Source of the DNA: Hyphomicrobiales bacterium
Lineage (GTDB): Bacteria; Pseudomonadota; Alphaproteobacteria; Rhizobiales; Rhizobiaceae
Assembly: GCA_900468805.1 (NCBI GenBank)
Contig: UEIF01000029.1
Coordinates: 1-64,000 of the forward strand
Length of the DNA: 64,000 nt
Reading direction: 5' to 3'
Shown here: one piece after another, positions 44,972-53,505 of the stretch
Layout: every line of letters begins with the position of its first letter
How positions within the stretch are numbered: the first letter of the stretch is position 1
The notes under the pieces: generated by a model
Seen by the model: only the letters and a program-made list of their open reading frames with translations
What the model was told of the DNA's origin: nothing
Database searches by the model: none
Made by a program: the position numbers and the translations under genes

Positions 44972-46111
44972 ATGCATATTACCGGCTTCAAGACCTACAT
45001 GCAGCGTGTCGACGACCGGCCGCGGCTGCTTCTGAAAATTGAGACGAGCGAAGGCATTTCCGGTTGGGGCGAGTGCTATAATCACGGCCCTGACTGGGCG
45101 CTCCCGCCGCTTTTCGACTATCTCTTCCACCAGATCGAAGGGGAGGACCCCCGCCGAGTGGAATTCCTTGTGCTGAAACTCAATCAGCAATGCCGCTTTC
45201 CGCCGGGCGCCCTCGGACTTGCGGCCATTTCGGCGATCGATCACGCGCTCTGGGATATCGCCGGCAAGGCCGCAGGCCTTCCGGTCTATATGCTGCTTGG
45301 CGGCAACGTCCGCGATCGGGTGCGGGTCTATTGCGGCGTCTATACTGCCCCCGACCCGCAGACGGCGCAGGACCAGACCCTGGAACTGAACGAGAAATAC
45401 GGCTACACGGCTTTCAAGCTCAGCCCCTTCCGCCGCGACCTGCATGCCGGCCGCTGGGGCGAGCTTGTAAAGGAAACCGGAGACTGGTTCGCCAGGATAC
45501 GCGAGATCACGCCGTCGCATTTCGAATTCGCATTCGATGCCCATGCGAAGATCTTCGAGCCCTATCAAGCTGTTCAGCTTGCGGCGGCGATCGCGCCAAA
45601 CGATCCGCTCTTCTACGAAGAGCCGATCCGGCCGGAACACATTCCGGCATGGGCCGAACTGAAGTCGAAGGTTTCCGTCCCGCTGGCCACGGGGGAATCG
45701 CTTTACAATCGCTTCGAGTTCCTTTCCCTGTTGTCGGCCCGTGGCGCCGACATCATTCAGCCCGACATATGCGTCGTTGGTGGTGTAACGGAAATGCGCA
45801 GGATCGCAACGATCGCTGAGGCCCACTATGTAACCGTCGCGCCGCATAACCCGATGGGGCCGCTCGCGACCGCGGTCAACATTCACTTCTGCGCCGCGCA
45901 GCCGAACTTCAAGGTCCTGGAGTTCAAGCCCCATGTCCACGCGCCATGGGCGGCCGATCCGTATATGCCGGTCGATGGCCATATGGAATTGCGGCCGGAC
46001 CGTCCGGGTTGGGGTCTGGAAATCGATGAAAAGGCATTGCAGACCGAAGACTACATTCATTGGGAGCGGAAAATCACCCGCAAGCCGGATGGATCGACAG
46101 CCTATCCCTGA
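44972..46111 (+). CDS. Enolase-superfamily sugar-acid dehydratase (galactonate dehydratase-like)
   Basis: This 379-residue enzyme has the mandelate-racemase fold. Metal ligands are D189, E216 (YEEP) and E242 (TGES). H191, in the D-x-H pattern FDAHAK, and the histidine in APHNPMGPLA are the likely acid/base pair. This pairing is that of D-galactonate-type dehydratases, which give 2-keto-3-deoxy acids. The neighbouring DHDPS-family protein could then cleave that product. The natural sugar acid is not determined. Confidence 0.86.
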   Translation: MHITGFKTYMQRVDDRPRLLLKIETSEGISGWGECYNHGPDWALPPLFDYLFHQIEGEDPRRVEFLVLKLNQQCRFPPGALGLAAISAIDHALWDIAGKAAGLPVYMLLGGNVRDRVRVYCGVYTAPDPQTAQDQTLELNEKYGYTAFKLSPFRRDLHAGRWGELVKETGDWFARIREITPSHFEFAFDAHAKIFEPYQAVQLAAAIAPNDPLFYEEPIRPEHIPAWAELKSKVSVPLATGESLYNRFEFLSLLSARGADIIQPDICVVGGVTEMRRIATIAEAHYVTVAPHNPMGPLATAVNIHFCAAQPNFKVLEFKPHVHAPWAADPYMPVDGHMELRPDRPGWGLEIDEKALQTEDYIHWERKITRKPDGSTAYP

Positions 46112-46287
46112 TCGGTTCCGTTGAAATGACAGGCTTGCCTTGAAAGCGCTAGGGAAGCGCGCGCCACAAATCCGGGTCGCGCTTCCGCATACTCAGCTAC
46201 TGGACGAACACAGCCACTTTCCCGGCCCCAACGACACGCCAATGCTTACGTCGACAGTTGATGCACATTGTCCTGTCCGGGTTAGGT

Positions 46288-46683
46288 CTATTTCGTCATC
46301 CGCTCTATAAGATGTGCCCGCGAGGGTGATGGCTCGAAGCTATCTGAGAAATATTGCGTCTCACGGACCACCAAACCGTCGCGGAATTCCATGATGCTGA
46401 CGGCATAAGAGGGCTTGCCGTCATAAGTGAGTGTGAATTCGGTGACCCAGAGATCTCCGCTGCCGACACTTCGCCGGACTGTAAACCGCTTTTTATTTGG
46501 CTGGACGAACCGGCTTTCTTGAATGTTGCGTCGGCCGTGAATCCGCTCTCCAGATTGCGGATAATCCAGCAAGGCATCCTCGTGATAGATTTCATGTTCG
46601 ACGTCGAAATCGTTTGCGTCAGACGCCTCCCAATGGCGCTCCAATCTCTTTCGAATTGTTCGATCTTCCAAAGGGATCTCCAA
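46288..46683 (-). CDS. SnoaL-like/NTF2-fold protein
   Basis: This 131-residue protein has the cone-shaped NTF2 pattern of SnoaL-like domains: RKRLERHWEASDANDFDVEHEIYHEDALLDYPQSGERI, then VSIMEFRDGLVVRETQYFSD. Such domains act as small cyclases, isomerases or binding modules. The only possible start is a TTG at 46683 with a poor ribosome site, so the true beginning is uncertain. It is convergent with the enolase gene and divergent from the epoxide hydrolase gene. The 283 bases before the latter hold no clear gene. Confidence 0.75.
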   Translation of the reverse strand: MEIPLEDRTIRKRLERHWEASDANDFDVEHEIYHEDALLDYPQSGERIHGRRNIQESRFVQPNKKRFTVRRSVGSGDLWVTEFTLTYDGKPSYAVSIMEFRDGLVVRETQYFSDSFEPSPSRAHLIERMTK

Positions 46684-46966
46684 CCTGCTTTTGCGGCCAG
46701 AATCTTCGTGACGACAAGCCGCCGTGCTTTCGCTGTTTGGTGGGATGCCGGAGGCGCTCCCGCCAGATGCAGCCGACCGCGGAACTCCGGCAGAATATGC
46801 CCGGAGAGAACCATCGGCAATCTGCCAATTTTGCGTCCCGGCGCGTCACCCCTACACGCTGATACACTTCGTTTGATTTTCGAAATATGCGGGACACGTC
46901 AATCCTTGAAACCGCTCTTCGTTAACGGGCGCCGCGACTGCGGCAGAAATCGAAGGAGAGTGTTTC

Positions 46967-48304
46967 ATGACAAAGACCGACAATGTTACAGATCGGCGTC
47001 GCATCGCGGATCGAGCAATCGCCATAGCATTTGGTTCTCTGCTGCTCGTTCCGGCAGCCTATGTTTTGCCGGCCTATGCGGCCGATCTTACGTCGAGTGT
47101 TGGCGCGAAGGCGACGAGCACAGACGAAAGCGTCCGCCCATTCCAGATCCACGTTCCGCAGTCGCAACTCGACGACCTGCACAAACGCATCGCTGACACC
47201 CGATGGCCGGACAAGGAGACGGTCAACGACACCTCCCAGGGTATCCAGCTGTCACAGGTCCAGGAGCTGGTTCGCTATTGGGGTACCCAGTACGACTGGC
47301 GCAGGGCTGAGGCGGAACTGAATGCGCTGCCGGAGTTCGTCACGACGATCGACGGTGTCGACATCCAGTTCATCCATGTCCGTTCACGCCACCCCAACGC
47401 TCTCCCCATCGTTCTGACCCATGGTTGGCCCGGATCGATGTTTGAATTCATCAAGACCATCGGACCTCTCACCGACCCGACCGCGTATGGTGGCCGGCCA
47501 GAAGATGCGTTCGACGTCGTCATCCCCTCGATACCGGGCTACGGATTTTCCGGACGTCCAGTCGATCAGGGCTGGGGTCCGGACCGGGTCGCCCGCGCTT
47601 GGGACGTCCTGATGAAGCGGCTCGGTTATGACCACTATGTTTCCCAAGGCGGGGATCATGGTTCGGTGATTTCCGACGCCTTGGCGCGCCAGGCGCCGAA
47701 GGGCTTGCTGGCAATTCATCTCAATATGCCTGCGACGGTTCCAGGCGAGCTCATGAAGGCCATCAACAGCGGAGACGCGGCCCCTGCAGAACTGTCGCCA
47801 CCGGAGCGAGAAGCCTATAACTCTTTGAGCACCTTCTTCGGACGGAACGCTGCCTATGGCGCCATGATGGTGACCCGGCCGCAGACAATCGGTTACTCGC
47901 TCGCCGACTCGCCGTCTGGCCTGGCGTCCTGGATCTACGAGAAGTTCGCTCAATGGAGTGACAGTGGCGGCGTTCCTGAACGGGTCTTCTCCAAGGACGA
48001 GATGCTGAACGATATCACCCTCTATTGGTTGACGAACACCGGCGCATCGTCGTCGCGGTTCTACTGGGAAAACAACAACAACAACTTCAGTGCCGAGGCG
48101 CAGAAGACGAAAGACATCAAAGTCCCGGTCGGCATCACGGTATTTCCGAAGGAGATCTATCGCGCGCCTGAAAGCTGGGCCAAGCAGGCCTATCCCTCGC
48201 TGACCTACTATCATCAGGTCGAAAAGGGCGGGCATTTTGCCGCCTGGGAGCAGCCGCAGATCTTCGCCGAGGAAATGAGAGCGGCTTTCAAATCCGTACG
48301 CTGA
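46967..48304 (+). CDS. Exported epoxide hydrolase (alpha/beta hydrolase with EHN domain)
   Basis: This 445-residue protein has a cleavable or anchoring N-terminal segment (AIAIAFGSLLLVPAAYVLPAYA, ending near residue 39). The epoxide-hydrolase N-terminal domain (about 57-165) and the catalytic fold follow, with oxyanion motif HGWPGS (152-157), nucleophile D230 in QGGDHGS and histidine H423 in KGGHFAAWEQP. It opens epoxides to diols. GAAGGAGAG lies eight bases before the ATG. Export is unusual compared with the cytosolic enzymes of this family. It stands alone. Confidence 0.9.
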   Translation: MTKTDNVTDRRRIADRAIAIAFGSLLLVPAAYVLPAYAADLTSSVGAKATSTDESVRPFQIHVPQSQLDDLHKRIADTRWPDKETVNDTSQGIQLSQVQELVRYWGTQYDWRRAEAELNALPEFVTTIDGVDIQFIHVRSRHPNALPIVLTHGWPGSMFEFIKTIGPLTDPTAYGGRPEDAFDVVIPSIPGYGFSGRPVDQGWGPDRVARAWDVLMKRLGYDHYVSQGGDHGSVISDALARQAPKGLLAIHLNMPATVPGELMKAINSGDAAPAELSPPEREAYNSLSTFFGRNAAYGAMMVTRPQTIGYSLADSPSGLASWIYEKFAQWSDSGGVPERVFSKDEMLNDITLYWLTNTGASSSRFYWENNNNNFSAEAQKTKDIKVPVGITVFPKEIYRAPESWAKQAYPSLTYYHQVEKGGHFAAWEQPQIFAEEMRAAFKSVR

Positions 48305-48317
48305 CGACATCGAAATA

Positions 48318-48341
48318 GGTGGTCCTCATTCGAGGGCCACC
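48318..48341 (+). terminator. Strong hairpin after the epoxide hydrolase
   Basis: Ten-base arms (48318-48327 and 48332-48341, one wobble pair) enclose a 4-base loop 14 bases after the stop codon. No T run follows, so termination may be partial. Confidence 0.5.
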
Positions 48342-48478
48342 GCAATCTGACAAGGCGTCGCCGCCACGACAAATTGCGCATGACGGTCTTGCGGTTCTAC
48401 AGCTTCACGCAGTCGGGCTTTAGCCTGCCATTCGGTGGACGGAGAGACCTGTCTGCTGGGCTTGGCACACGTGTGCAT
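48326..48478 (-). CDS. Possible small protein
   Basis: A 50-codon frame begins MHTCAKPSRQV with AAGGGAGG three bases from its ATG, an excellent though closely spaced ribosome site. The product is hydrophilic (STEWQAKARLREAVEPQDRH) with no recognised domain. It lies in the 270-base gap before the next importer. A longer minus-strand frame that includes it, to 49726, is a shadow of the binding-protein gene. Confidence 0.28.
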   Translation of the reverse strand: MHTCAKPSRQVSPSTEWQAKARLREAVEPQDRHAQFVVAATPCQIAVALE

Positions 48479-48574
48479 TTTCCTCCCTTCTGTCATTCCG
48501 ATGTTACGCGCCAGGACTAGCAAGTCTCTGAACTCATCAGGGGCGTTGGCCTCGACAGCGAAGGGAGACAGGAT

Positions 48575-49720
48575 ATGAATAGGCGCGAATTTCTGATCAC
48601 ATCGTCGGCGGCTGCAGGCCTTCTGGCCCTTCCGCGCTTCGCCTCGGCCGCCGCAGGCACGATTGACCTCTACAGCGGCTCGGATTCCAATATCGTCGAC
48701 CTCTGGAACAACATCATCCGTCCGGCTTTCGAAAAGGCTCATCCGGAAGCGGCGCTCAAGATCACCGATGCCGGCGACAATAACGGCCTTCGCGCCATCG
48801 CCGACCGCGCGCTTGCGGCATTGCAGACCAAGACCGATCCGCAGGCCGACCTCTTCGAACAGTTCGATCCGCGCCTCCCGGCCGGCGGCATCGATGCCGG
48901 TCTCTGGGTGAAATTCTCCGCCGAGAATGTCCAGGGCTTCGACCGTGTCAATCCTCTCGCTTTCGACACGCCCTACGGGCTGCCCTATCGCGGCTCGCAG
49001 GTTCTGCTTGCCTATGATAGGACCAAACTCGATCCGAAGGATGCGCCGAAGACCTGGGAACAACTGACCGCCTGGATCAAGGCCAATCCCGGCCAGTTCA
49101 TCTACAACCGTCCGGACAAGGGTGGCTCGGGCGGCAATTTCGTCCGCCGCGCCATCCATGAAGCCAACGGCCGCGATCCGAAGAAGTTCAAGATCGACAA
49201 TTTTACTGCCGACTATGCCAGCCAGACGCTGACACCGGCATGGCAGATCCTCAACGATCTCGCGCCGTCGCTCTATCAGAAGGGCGCCTATACCGCCGGC
49301 AACACGCAGTCGATCCAGCTGCTCGCTCAGGGCGTCGTCACCATGGCTCCCGTCTGGTCCGACCAGGTCCTGCAGGCGATCTCGCAGGGCGTCCTGCCCG
49401 AGACGACCGGTCTCGTGCAGCTCTCCGACCTTGCGCTCTGCGGCGGCTTCTCGGCCATGACGATCTTCACGAACGGCGCCAACAAGGACGCCGCCCTCAA
49501 GCTCGCGGCCTTCATGCTGACGAGCGAGATGCAGGAAGCCATTATTACCGAGATCGGCGGTTTCCCGGGCGTTTCCTGGGATCACATTTCCGAAGACCTG
49601 CGCAAGAAATATGCCGACGTCATCCCGGCGACCATCCCGACCTTCCCGGGCGGCGATTGGGAAAAGGCGATCAACGACGGCTGGTACCGCAACGTCGCTC
49701 CCGGAATCAGCCGCACCTGA
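48575..49720 (+). CDS. ABC substrate-binding protein (ferric/AfuA-like type)
   Basis: This 381-residue exported protein has a twin-arginine-like signal (MNRREFLITSSAAAGLLALPRFASAAA). The mature part (IDLYSGSDSNIVDLWNNIIRPAFEKAHP, PYGLPYRGSQVLLAYDRTKL) belongs to the group that includes iron, thiamine, phosphonate and AfuA-type sugar-phosphate binding proteins. It lacks an obvious tyrosine pair for iron. The neighbouring phosphatase-family gene favours a phosphorylated organic ligand, by inference. Its stop overlaps the permease ATG. Confidence 0.86.
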   Translation: MNRREFLITSSAAAGLLALPRFASAAAGTIDLYSGSDSNIVDLWNNIIRPAFEKAHPEAALKITDAGDNNGLRAIADRALAALQTKTDPQADLFEQFDPRLPAGGIDAGLWVKFSAENVQGFDRVNPLAFDTPYGLPYRGSQVLLAYDRTKLDPKDAPKTWEQLTAWIKANPGQFIYNRPDKGGSGGNFVRRAIHEANGRDPKKFKIDNFTADYASQTLTPAWQILNDLAPSLYQKGAYTAGNTQSIQLLAQGVVTMAPVWSDQVLQAISQGVLPETTGLVQLSDLALCGGFSAMTIFTNGANKDAALKLAAFMLTSEMQEAIITEIGGFPGVSWDHISEDLRKKYADVIPATIPTFPGGDWEKAINDGWYRNVAPGISRT

Positions 49721-50610
49721 TGGCAATGGATGCCTTGCAGCCTGCGGTCGCGCGCCGCGCTCAGCCTCTCGGCAGGGGGAGCCTTTACGGGCTCCTCCTG
49801 GTCGGCATGCCGGTCTTTCTGGTCGGTTGGCTGATTATCTTTCCAATCCTCTCGGCAGTCGCTACCACCGTCTTCATCCGCCAGCCGGACGGGACGACCG
49901 AGTTTTCACTCGCCTCCTACCATTTCTTCTTCACCGATGGTTACAGCCTGAACAATCTCTGGCTGACGCTCTGGACGACCTTGGTGTGCGGCCTGCTGCT
50001 GCTTGCGATCGGACTTCCGATTGCGCTTTACCTGCGCTTTTCCGGCGGGCGCCTGGCCGCCTATGTTCAGGGCATGGCGATCTTTCCGATGTTCGTGCCC
50101 TCGATCATCCTGTCCTACGCCCTGATCCGCACGATCGGGCCGAACGGGACGGTCGACATCCTGCTCAATGCCATCGGCCTGCCGAAGCTGCCGAGCCCTT
50201 ATCTGACCCCCTGGGGACCTGTCATTGGTCTCGTGTGGGACAATTTGCCTTTGACCGTGCTGATGCTGACGGCCGGCCTTACGTCTGTTTCCAACAGCTC
50301 CATCGAGGCGGCCCGCGATGTCGGCGCAACGCCTTTCAGGGTCTTCATCTCGATCATTCTGCCGCGCATGGGAAATTCGCTTCTGGTGACCGCTTCCTTC
50401 GCCGTTCTCGGCATATTTTCGGCCTTCACGCTGCCCTATGTCCTCGGTCCAGCCTCACCGGAGATGATGGGGCCTTTCATGCAGCGCACCTTTGCCGACA
50501 TGAACGATCCGCTGAGTGCGCTGACGCAGGCGGTCATCACCTTCGGCTTTTGCCTCCTCTTCGGCGCCTTCTACGTCTGGTCGATCGCCCGCAATCGCGA
50601 GGGCCGATGA
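49720..50610 (+). CDS. ABC permease of ferric/spermidine/sugar-phosphate-type importer
   Basis: This 296-residue permease has six spans and the loop SSIEAARDVGATPFRVFISIILPRM. The ATG overlaps the preceding TGA in TGATG; an in-frame ATG six bases later is equally possible. The next permease overlaps its end by four bases. Confidence 0.9.
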   Translation: MAMDALQPAVARRAQPLGRGSLYGLLLVGMPVFLVGWLIIFPILSAVATTVFIRQPDGTTEFSLASYHFFFTDGYSLNNLWLTLWTTLVCGLLLLAIGLPIALYLRFSGGRLAAYVQGMAIFPMFVPSIILSYALIRTIGPNGTVDILLNAIGLPKLPSPYLTPWGPVIGLVWDNLPLTVLMLTAGLTSVSNSSIEAARDVGATPFRVFISIILPRMGNSLLVTASFAVLGIFSAFTLPYVLGPASPEMMGPFMQRTFADMNDPLSALTQAVITFGFCLLFGAFYVWSIARNREGR

Positions 50611-51428
50611 TGCGCCAGTCGACTGCCTTGAAATTCGATTGGACAGGCCTTGCTCTTTCGCTGCTGCTGACGCTGTTCATCGCACTGCCGCTGCTGGTCG
50701 TCGCCACCTGGGCCTTCACCGAGGTCTGGCGCTATCCTTCGGTCATTCCCCAGCAGTTCGGCCTGCGTTTTTGGTCGCAGACGCTGGCCCGCAAGGATGT
50801 CTGGGATGCGTTGTTCCTCAGCCTGCGCCTGACGGCGACCGTGACGGTGCTTTCGGCGATCATCTGCCTTCCGGCAGCCTACGCCTTCGCAAGAATGCGC
50901 TTTCCCGGGCGCAATATCCTGTTCCTCTCGTTTCTCGCCTCACATGCCTTTCCGAAATTCGGCCTGCTGGTGGCGATCGCCGGCATCTTCCTGCAGATGG
51001 GGTTGATCAGTACCTTCTGGGGCGTGGTCCTGATCCAACTCGTCGGCACACTGATGCTGATGATCTGGATCCCGGTAGCCGCCTTCCAGAATGTCGATCG
51101 GCGCATGGAGGAGGCTGCACGCGATGCCGGCGCAACGCCGCTTCGCGTCTTCTGGTCGATCACCTTGCCGCAGGCCGCACCGACCATATCCGCGGCCCTG
51201 CTCCTGACCTTCGTCGGTACTTTCTATGAGACGGAGGGCGCATGGCTGATCGGAGCGCCGGAGATCCGCACCATGCCGGTGCTGATGATCAGCTTCATCA
51301 ACAACCAGATCGTCGTGCAATATGGCGCGGTCCTCTCCGTCATGCTGTGGGTGCCGTCCTTTGCGGCATTGATGTTTGCGCGCCGCGTCGTCGGCACCGG
51401 CGCCTTTGCGCGAGGCTTCGGCGCCTGA
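50607..51428 (+). CDS. ABC permease, second subunit
   Basis: This 273-residue permease has six spans and the ATPase-contact loop RMEEAARDAGATPLRVFWSITLPQ. It starts in ATGA overlap with the previous gene and precedes the ATPase by 24 bases. Confidence 0.9.
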   Translation: MMRQSTALKFDWTGLALSLLLTLFIALPLLVVATWAFTEVWRYPSVIPQQFGLRFWSQTLARKDVWDALFLSLRLTATVTVLSAIICLPAAYAFARMRFPGRNILFLSFLASHAFPKFGLLVAIAGIFLQMGLISTFWGVVLIQLVGTLMLMIWIPVAAFQNVDRRMEEAARDAGATPLRVFWSITLPQAAPTISAALLLTFVGTFYETEGAWLIGAPEIRTMPVLMISFINNQIVVQYGAVLSVMLWVPSFAALMFARRVVGTGAFARGFGA

Positions 51429-51452
51429 GCGCCGACAGAAAGGGTTTCAAGA

Positions 51453-52532
51453 ATGGCGCATCTGGTGATTGAAGGCGTTTCGAAGAGTTTCGGCCACACC
51501 TTTGCCGTCCGAGACTTCTCGCTCGAGGTCGGTGACGGCGAACTCGTCTGCCTGCTCGGCCCATCGGGTTCCGGCAAATCGACCTTGCTTCGCATGATCG
51601 GCGGCTTCGAGCGGCCGAGCGAAGGCAGCATTCGTATCGACGCCAGGGATGTGACGAACCTGCCGCCGGAGCGGCGCCCGACCGGCATGGTGTTCCAGAG
51701 TCATGCTCTCTGGACCCATATGGATGTCTTCAACAACATCGCCTTTGGCCTTAAGCTGCGGCGCCTGCCGAAGGCCGAAATCCGCAAGCGCGTCGAGGAC
51801 GCCCTTGCCCTCGTCGGCCTTGCCGATTACGAGCGCCGTGCAGTGACGCAGCTTTCCGGGGGGCAGCAGCAGCGTGTCGCACTTGCCCGCTCGCTCGTCC
51901 TCGAGCCGAAGATCCTGCTGCTCGACGAGCCTTTCGCCAGTCTCGACCAGCATCTGCGCGAGCGACTGCGGGAGGAGGTGCGCGACATCCAGCAGCGGCT
52001 TGGTATCACGACATTGTTCGTCACCCACGGTCAGGATGAAGCCCTGGCGCTTGCCGACCGCATCGTCGTCATGCGCGACGGCCGCACGGAGCAGGTCGCG
52101 CCGCCGAGCGTCATCTATCGCGAGCCGCGGACGGCTTTCGTCGCCGGCTTCATAGGCTCGATGAATTTCGTTGAGAGCGAGATCCGCAACGGCGTCTGTA
52201 TGCACCCGCTTTTTAGCTTTTCCGTTCCCGTTGCGGATGGTCCAGTGACGCTCGCAATGCGTCCGGAAGCCTTGACGGTGCGTTCCGCCAGCCGGCCGGC
52301 AGATGCGATCGTCCATCGCGTTACCGATTTCGGCATGCACAAGATCGTCGATATCGACCTTGCCGATGGTATCAGGCTGAAGGCAATGGTTGCGCCGACC
52401 GATATGATCAGGGCAGGGATGGTCGTTGCTCCCAGCTGCTCCGGCTTCTTCGCCTTCCGCGATAATGCCCTGATCCATCAGTCAGCATCTGCCGAAGCGG
52501 CTGCATCCGTGCAGCCGCTCTTTACGGCCTGA
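51453..52532 (+). CDS. ABC transporter ATPase (PotA/FbpC type)
   Basis: This 359-residue ATPase has Walker A GPSGSGKST, LSGGQQQRVALARSL, Walker B ILLLDEPFASLD and the switch in LFVTHGQDEALALAD. The usual H-D-Q of sugar ATPases is replaced by H-G-Q-D, as in PotA/FbpC proteins. A C-terminal TOBE domain (about 240-345, VTLAMRPEAL) follows. It energises the importer at 48575-51428. Confidence 0.92.
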   Translation: MAHLVIEGVSKSFGHTFAVRDFSLEVGDGELVCLLGPSGSGKSTLLRMIGGFERPSEGSIRIDARDVTNLPPERRPTGMVFQSHALWTHMDVFNNIAFGLKLRRLPKAEIRKRVEDALALVGLADYERRAVTQLSGGQQQRVALARSLVLEPKILLLDEPFASLDQHLRERLREEVRDIQQRLGITTLFVTHGQDEALALADRIVVMRDGRTEQVAPPSVIYREPRTAFVAGFIGSMNFVESEIRNGVCMHPLFSFSVPVADGPVTLAMRPEALTVRSASRPADAIVHRVTDFGMHKIVDIDLADGIRLKAMVAPTDMIRAGMVVAPSCSGFFAFRDNALIHQSASAEAAASVQPLFTA

Positions 52533-52537
52533 ATGCC

Positions 52538-53371
52538 TCAGGCCTTCGACTGAAAGCCTTCCTGTAGCCAGGGATAAAGTGCCTTGCTTGCCGCGAGGAT
52601 ATCGCCTTTGCCGCTGATGGCAGCACCAGAAAAGCGCGTGACGATGCCGCCCGCTTCCTCGACCATCAGCGCCGAGGCGCCGAAGTCATGGACTGACAGG
52701 CCGTCCTCGAAAAAGCCATCCAACCGGCCACAGGCGACATAGGCGATTGAAAGCGCTGCCGAACCGAGACGACGCACGCCGGCTGTATTGGCCATGAGGC
52801 GCCTGATCGTATTGAAATAAAGCTCTTCCGAGACCGCCTTGACCTGACCGGGGATCGGCAGACCGGCGCCCACGAGCACGTTCTGGATATCGGCGACCTC
52901 GGCGCAATGGATGAGTTCGCCGTTCAGCCAGGCTCCGCCGCCGGCCTCCGCACTGAAGAGTTCGTCCTGCATGGCGTCATAGACGACGCCGGCGACGATG
53001 CGGCCGGCCTCGGCGATCGAGATCGTCATGCCGAAATGCGGAATGCCCCAGGCGAAATTGGTCGTGCCGTCGATCGGGTCGATATAGATGACCGGCGCAT
53101 CCGTGCCACCCTGGCGGTTGCCGACCTCTTCCTCGCCCTTGATCGCATAGGTCGGGAATGCCCTCATCATCTCATCGACGATGATCCGCTCGACTGCGAC
53201 ATCGATTTCCGTCTGGTAGTCGCGCGGCGCCTTGTGGACCATCTCGGCGGCCGTGCGTCGTCTGAGCGCATTGCGGGCCGTTTCTCCTGCTTTGAGGGCT
53301 GTTTCGGCGAGTACGAGGAGGCGGGGCGAGGCGGTTGGTGACAGGCGCGCGGCGGCAGAGGGCAATTTCAT
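52538..53371 (-). CDS. Inositol monophosphatase-family phosphatase
   Basis: This 277-residue protein has the metal motifs GEEE (79-82) and DPIDGTTNF (98-106). The third motif reads SVHDFGASALMVEEAGG where most relatives have WDxAAG; the metal aspartate is kept but the tryptophan is lost, so substrate choice may differ. Members remove phosphate from inositol phosphate, sugar phosphates or PAP. It ends six bases from the convergent ATPase gene of the importer, suggesting it dephosphorylates the imported ligand, though the opposite orientation means separate transcription. Confidence 0.87.
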   Translation of the reverse strand: MKLPSAAARLSPTASPRLLVLAETALKAGETARNALRRRTAAEMVHKAPRDYQTEIDVAVERIIVDEMMRAFPTYAIKGEEEVGNRQGGTDAPVIYIDPIDGTTNFAWGIPHFGMTISIAEAGRIVAGVVYDAMQDELFSAEAGGGAWLNGELIHCAEVADIQNVLVGAGLPIPGQVKAVSEELYFNTIRRLMANTAGVRRLGSAALSIAYVACGRLDGFFEDGLSVHDFGASALMVEEAGGIVTRFSGAAISGKGDILAASKALYPWLQEGFQSKA

Positions 53372-53505
53372 GAAGATAATCCATGTGATGAGTGAGGATG
53401 GCGGGCAGTTCGATGTTTCTCATTGCAAATGCGCATGATGCTTTTATGAAGCGGCGCAATCGTATGCGACGTCGCGCCAATGCCAATCGGCTGTTGCTTC
53501 TCAGG

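Noticed and set aside
44735..46060. 441-codon minus-strand frame opposite the enolase gene
   Set aside because: The enolase has all metal ligands and correct length; the antisense product is low in recognisable features.
48326..49726. 466-codon minus-strand frame opposite the AfuA-like binding protein
   Set aside because: It is antisense to a gene with clear signal peptide and family sequence; its composition (arginine- and glycine-rich, no domain) is that of a shadow frame in high-GC DNA.
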